Assembly (NCBI GenBank): GCA_019244185.1
Contig: JAFATB010000003.1
Location: forward strand, 1-36,807
Source: Acidobacteriota bacterium
GTDB taxonomy: Bacteria > Acidobacteriota > Thermoanaerobaculia > Gp7-AA8
Length of the DNA: 36,807 nucleotides
Direction: 5' to 3'
In this document: one piece after another, positions 33,697-36,807 of the stretch
Layout of the letters: each line of letters starts with the position of its first letter
Numbering within the stretch: the stretch's first letter is position 1
The notes under the pieces: model-generated
Database searches by the model: none
What the model was told of the DNA's origin: nothing
What the model saw: only the letters and a program-made list of their open reading frames with translations
Made by a program: the position numbers and the translations under genes

Positions 33697-35904
33697 TCAC
33701 GCCTTCCTTTTCGTTTGGTGCGTCGGCGTCGCGGTCCACGGATCTTCCGGCCATGGATGCCTCGGATAACGCCCGCGGAGCTCCTTGCGCACGTCCTGAT
33801 AGCCGCCGTTCCAGAAGCTGCGCAGGTCTTTCGTGATCTGCACCGGACGCCCGTTCGGCGCGAGCAGCGAGAACGTGACCGGCGTCTGCCGCGGGCCGAT
33901 GCGCGGCGTGTCGGCGAGGCCGAAGAGCTCCTGCAGTTTCGCCGACGCGACGACGGAGCCGTCGTCGCGATATTCGAGCGCGGCGGTGCGGCCGCTCGGC
34001 AACGCGAGGCGTTCCGGCGCGAGACGATCGAGGCGGCGCTGCAGGTCGTACGGCAAGTGCGCGGCGCCGGTCTGCTCGATGAGCGTGTCCCAGTCGATGT
34101 CGAGCTCCGCGAACGCGACGCGCCGCTGCAGCACGGGGTCGAGCCGTTCGCGCAGTCGCGCGTTGGTCAACCTGCGTACTTCTTCGGGATCGGGTGCGAC
34201 GTTGACCTCGCGCAGCAGGATCTGGTCGTACCAGACGCGTTCGATTGCGCGCACGCGATCGTTGCTCATGGTGTGCACGACGTCGCGATGCGTCGGCGTG
34301 AGCCACTCGCGCTCGACGATGCTGGCGATGCGTACGAGAGCTTCCGCGCCGCCGGACACGTCGAGCACGACGAGGAACTCGCCGTCGTGCAGGTTCGCCT
34401 CGCGCGCGAGCACGGCTCCGGTGCCGCTGGAGAGCAGCAGGCGCGGCGAGCCCGGCTCGCGGCGCATGGCCACGCGATCGGGATACGCGGCGAGGAGCGC
34501 GCGGCGGACGGTCGTCTCGTCTGCGTTGCGCGGCAGGTCCGCATGACGCACGAGCCGCGCGAGCTCGCGCGCGGCGAAGTCGAGACGCGGCGAGTCGGCG
34601 AGTGCGAGCGCATCGCCCGCGCCGAGGCCGCGCACGTCTTCGGAGAGCAGCGCGCAGACGCGCACGGCGGCGTCGCCCGCTTCGACGAGCACGCGCGCGA
34701 GCCGCGGATGCAGCGGCAGGCGGCGCATGCGGTTGCCGAGCGGCGTGAGCGTGCGGCCGTCTGTCGCGCCGAGGCGTTGCAGCAATGTGAGCGCGGCCTC
34801 GATGCGATGCTCGGGCGGATGCTCGTACCACGCGAACGTGCGCGGATCGCCGCCCCATGCGAGGAGATCGAGCACGGTCGACGCGAGATCGACGCGGCGT
34901 ACTTCCGCTTCGCGCTCGCGCCGCAGCAGCATGCGCTCGTCCCACAAGCGCGTCGCGCGTCCCGGTGCGGTGCGGCCCGCGCGGCCGGCGCGCTGATCGG
35001 CGGAGTCCTGCGAGATCTGTTCGACGATCAGATGATCGACCGCGGTCTCGGCGTCGAAGCGCAGCACTTTCTGGAGACCGGAGTCGATGACGTCGGTGAC
35101 GCCGTCGACGGTGAGCGACGTCTCGGCGACGTTGGTGGCGAGGATGATCTTCGGCTCACGACTCGGCGCGAGCGCGCGCTCCTGCGCGTCGACGTCGAGC
35201 GAGCCATGAAGCGGAAAGACATTCGGCAGCGCGAGCTCGTTGCGCACGCGCTCGATCTCGCGCGCGCCGGGGAGGAACGCGAGGATGTGGCCGCGCGCGT
35301 CGCGGGCGACGTTGCGGATCGCGTCCGCCATCGACGTGTTCGGCGCATAACGAACGTCGATCGGGTGCGAGCGGGCGTCGATCGTCACGATGCGCGCGCC
35401 GAGGAAAGCGGCGACAGGTTCCGCGTCCATCGTGGCCGACATCACCACGACCGCGAGATCGTCGCGCGCGTCGGCCGCCTGCTTCACCAGCGCGAGCGCG
35501 AGATCGGCGTGGATGCTGCGCTCGTGAAACTCGTCGAGGACGACGACGTCGAAGTCGCCGAGGAGCGGATCGTGCTGTAGGCGCGCGGTGAGGATGCCTT
35601 CCGTGGCGACGAGGAGGCGCGTGCGGTCGGAAAAGCGGCGCTCGAAGCGGATCTGCCAGCCGATCTCCTCGCCGATCGTCCAGCCGCGCTCGGACGCGAT
35701 GCGCCGCGCGAGCGCGCGTGCGGCGAGGCGGCGCGGCTGCAGGAGGATCGTCCGGGCGCGTTCAGCAAGAGCGGGCGGAATGCGCGTGGTCTTCCCCGCG
35801 CCGGGCGGCGCGACGATGACGGCGCGGCGTTCCGCGCGGACGAGGGAGACGATCGCGTCGAGCTGCGCGTCGACCGGGAGCGGCGTTTGCACCTTCGCCC
35901 GCAT
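33697..35904 (-). CDS. hrpB: ATP-dependent helicase HrpB
   Basis: DEAH/RHA-type helicase, 735 residues. Walker A is APPGAGKTT (33-40), the Walker B box is DEFH (124-127), and the SATMD motif III, ILATNVAETSLTVDGV and QRAGRAGR motif VI are all present. The C-terminal HrpB domain ends HPWPEDPWTATPTHQTKRKA, with the family's typical HPWPEDP. Role in the cell is unclear (RNA or nucleic-acid processing). Start at 35904; the next gene starts 1 bp away on the other strand, and a GTG four codons in is an alternative start. No clear Shine-Dalgarno. Confidence 0.95.
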   Translation of the reverse strand: MRAKVQTPLPVDAQLDAIVSLVRAERRAVIVAPPGAGKTTRIPPALAERARTILLQPRRLAARALARRIASERGWTIGEEIGWQIRFERRFSDRTRLLVATEGILTARLQHDPLLGDFDVVVLDEFHERSIHADLALALVKQAADARDDLAVVVMSATMDAEPVAAFLGARIVTIDARSHPIDVRYAPNTSMADAIRNVARDARGHILAFLPGAREIERVRNELALPNVFPLHGSLDVDAQERALAPSREPKIILATNVAETSLTVDGVTDVIDSGLQKVLRFDAETAVDHLIVEQISQDSADQRAGRAGRTAPGRATRLWDERMLLRREREAEVRRVDLASTVLDLLAWGGDPRTFAWYEHPPEHRIEAALTLLQRLGATDGRTLTPLGNRMRRLPLHPRLARVLVEAGDAAVRVCALLSEDVRGLGAGDALALADSPRLDFAARELARLVRHADLPRNADETTVRRALLAAYPDRVAMRREPGSPRLLLSSGTGAVLAREANLHDGEFLVVLDVSGGAEALVRIASIVEREWLTPTHRDVVHTMSNDRVRAIERVWYDQILLREVNVAPDPEEVRRLTNARLRERLDPVLQRRVAFAELDIDWDTLIEQTGAAHLPYDLQRRLDRLAPERLALPSGRTAALEYRDDGSVVASAKLQELFGLADTPRIGPRQTPVTFSLLAPNGRPVQITKDLRSFWNGGYQDVRKELRGRYPRHPWPEDPWTATPTHQTKRKA

Positions 35905-35905
35905 T

Positions 35906-36151
35906 ATGGCGACTCGCAACAACGACGACGACATCGACTACACCGCGGAAGGCGCCGAGCCGCCGCACGAGAAACACGACTCGACCGACGAGGGCTACGA
36001 CGAGGCCGCGCACAGCGGCACGGGACGCTACGGCGTGCCCGAAGGCCAGGGCGGCGTCTTCGGCACGACCGGCGGCGGCACGTACAGCGGCGGCATGCAC
36101 GAGGTCGAGCGGCCGGTCATCGAGAGCGAAAAGGGTCCGGACGAGCACTGA
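35906..36151 (+). CDS. Small acidic, probably disordered protein
   Basis: An 81-residue hydrophilic protein, very acidic at both ends (NNDDDIDYTAEGAE; ESEKGPDEH) with a Gly-rich centre (GGVFGTTGGGTYSGGMHEVE). No hydrophobic core, signal or known domain. The ATG is 1 bp from the divergent hrpB start, so both promoters lie in coding DNA or one start is misplaced. Codon usage matches its neighbours, and the frame is open only over this stretch. Function unknown; hydrophilin-like composition is suggestive only. Confidence 0.65.
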   Translation: MATRNNDDDIDYTAEGAEPPHEKHDSTDEGYDEAAHSGTGRYGVPEGQGGVFGTTGGGTYSGGMHEVERPVIESEKGPDEH

Positions 36152-36172
36152 TCGCGCCGCAGCGCGCGTGTG

Positions 36173-36807
36173 TTACGCGATCGAGTCGAGAATCGCCTCG
36201 ATCGTCGTCCGCCGGCACGTGTACATCGGCGTGTCGCGCACGGTGTACTTTGACGACTCCGTCTCGCGTAGCTCCTGCACGAGATCGAGGAACTCGTCGG
36301 CGGTGTCGGACTCGAACGCGACGACGAAGTCCTGATCGTCGAGGCCGAACGAGTACGTCGTGTTGATCTTCACGCGCGGGTAGTTGTGGCCGATGGCGAT
36401 GTGCTCGTTCATGATCCGCTGCCGCTCGGCCATCGGCAGCAGGTACCAGTCGCGCGTCTTCACGAACGGATAGACGAACAGAAACGGCCGCTTCCCCGGC
36501 ACGATCCGAAGTCGCCGCCCCTCCTGTCCCTCATGGACATGTTCGTCGACATACTGCGAGTGCTTCGTCATCGAGAAGTAGGAGTGGGGGATGTCGAGAT
36601 GCCGCCCCAGTTGTGAGCGGTTGATGTCGCTGACCATTTCCTGAAAGGGCTCGATTTCGTATCCGATGCGCCAGAGCATGAAGTCGAGGCCGGCCTTCAG
36701 CCCCACTGTCGAATAGGGCAGGATCATCATCGGTCCGGTGTAGCGCTTCACGATATCGGCGAGCTCGCGCTTGGCCTCCGTACGCACTTCGACGGTCTGT
36801 GCACGGA
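36173..36807 (-). CDS. Chlorite dismutase/HemQ family protein (5' end outside window)
   Basis: The frame is open to the right edge, so the N-terminus is missing; 210 codons are visible. The sequence matches the chlorite dismutase-like family, which includes coproheme decarboxylase HemQ: PFVKTRDWYLLPMAERQRIM, NEHIAIGHNYPRVKINTTYS, FGLDDQDFVVAFESDTADEF and LVQELRETESSKY. Family members bind heme; HemQ makes heme b from coproheme by two decarboxylations. The visible part suggests a HemQ-type rather than a true chlorite dismutase, but the distinguishing residues were not checked. It converges with the small acidic gene, 21 bp apart. Confidence 0.85.
   Translation of the reverse strand, partial: RAQTVEVRTEAKRELADIVKRYTGPMMILPYSTVGLKAGLDFMLWRIGYEIEPFQEMVSDINRSQLGRHLDIPHSYFSMTKHSQYVDEHVHEGQEGRRLRIVPGKRPFLFVYPFVKTRDWYLLPMAERQRIMNEHIAIGHNYPRVKINTTYSFGLDDQDFVVAFESDTADEFLDLVQELRETESSKYTVRDTPMYTCRRTTIEAILDSIA

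Noticed and set aside
33397..35580. Long open frame on the plus strand opposite hrpB
   Set aside because: High G+C and Arg/Glu/Val-rich, low-complexity translation, lying fully opposite a gene with all helicase motifs; an antisense shadow.

Overview
The window is very G+C-rich, with dense, short-spaced genes on both strands. The gene content is typical of an environmental, probably soil-type, Gram-negative heterotroph: signal peptides and lipoboxes, DUF2911, YceI, a PIG-L deacetylase with an SSS symporter, secreted M3-like and S41 peptidases, and amidohydrolases. Acidobacteriota is my best guess, from gene content only; no rRNA or tRNA was seen to confirm it.

Layout. 1-2209 (minus): reductive pyrimidine degradation, a dihydropyrimidinase followed by a carbon-nitrogen hydrolase cut by the window edge. 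2230-5078 (plus): a tight set of GT2 glycosyltransferase, chorismatase-family protein and threonine aldolase. The aldolase ends inside a 116-bp near-perfect inverted repeat. 5170-10377: a zinc-ribbon protein, a polytopic membrane protein, a DUF2911 protein broken by a frameshift, a secreted protein of unknown role and a small BamE-like protein. 10532-14585 (plus): a bacterial RNA-repair operon, Hen1 (3'-terminal ribose 2'-O-methyltransferase) and Pnkp (kinase-phosphatase-ligase). It starts with an attenuator-like pair of competing hairpins and ends with a hairpin. A gene stub lies on each side, which suggests it was inserted.

14806-21559: an imidazolonepropionase-type amidohydrolase, a VOC protein, a lipoprotein with an HExxH motif, an AraC regulator and an S41 peptidase. 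21582-25866 (minus): a translationally coupled chain of a large PIG-L deacetylase, a 32-residue membrane peptide and an SSS symporter. 25928-31023: a HI0933/BaiN-type flavoprotein, a lipoprotein metallopeptidase that overlaps its tail, YceI, and a large HEMGH metallopeptidase.

31258-33649 (plus) is the most unusual part. It holds three genes of visibly lower G+C: a protein shaped like the pore-forming helical domain of Cry delta-endotoxins, a degenerate receiver-like protein with an acidic tail, and a five-repeat tectonin/tachylectin-like beta-propeller. I read this as a possible split pore-former plus lectin system. It has no signal peptides and no close relative that I recognise.

33697-36807: the HrpB helicase, a small disordered acidic protein, and a chlorite-dismutase/HemQ-family protein cut by the right edge. 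No CRISPR array, complete insertion sequence, tRNA or rRNA was seen. No stretch longer than 300 bases lacks a gene or gene remnant.
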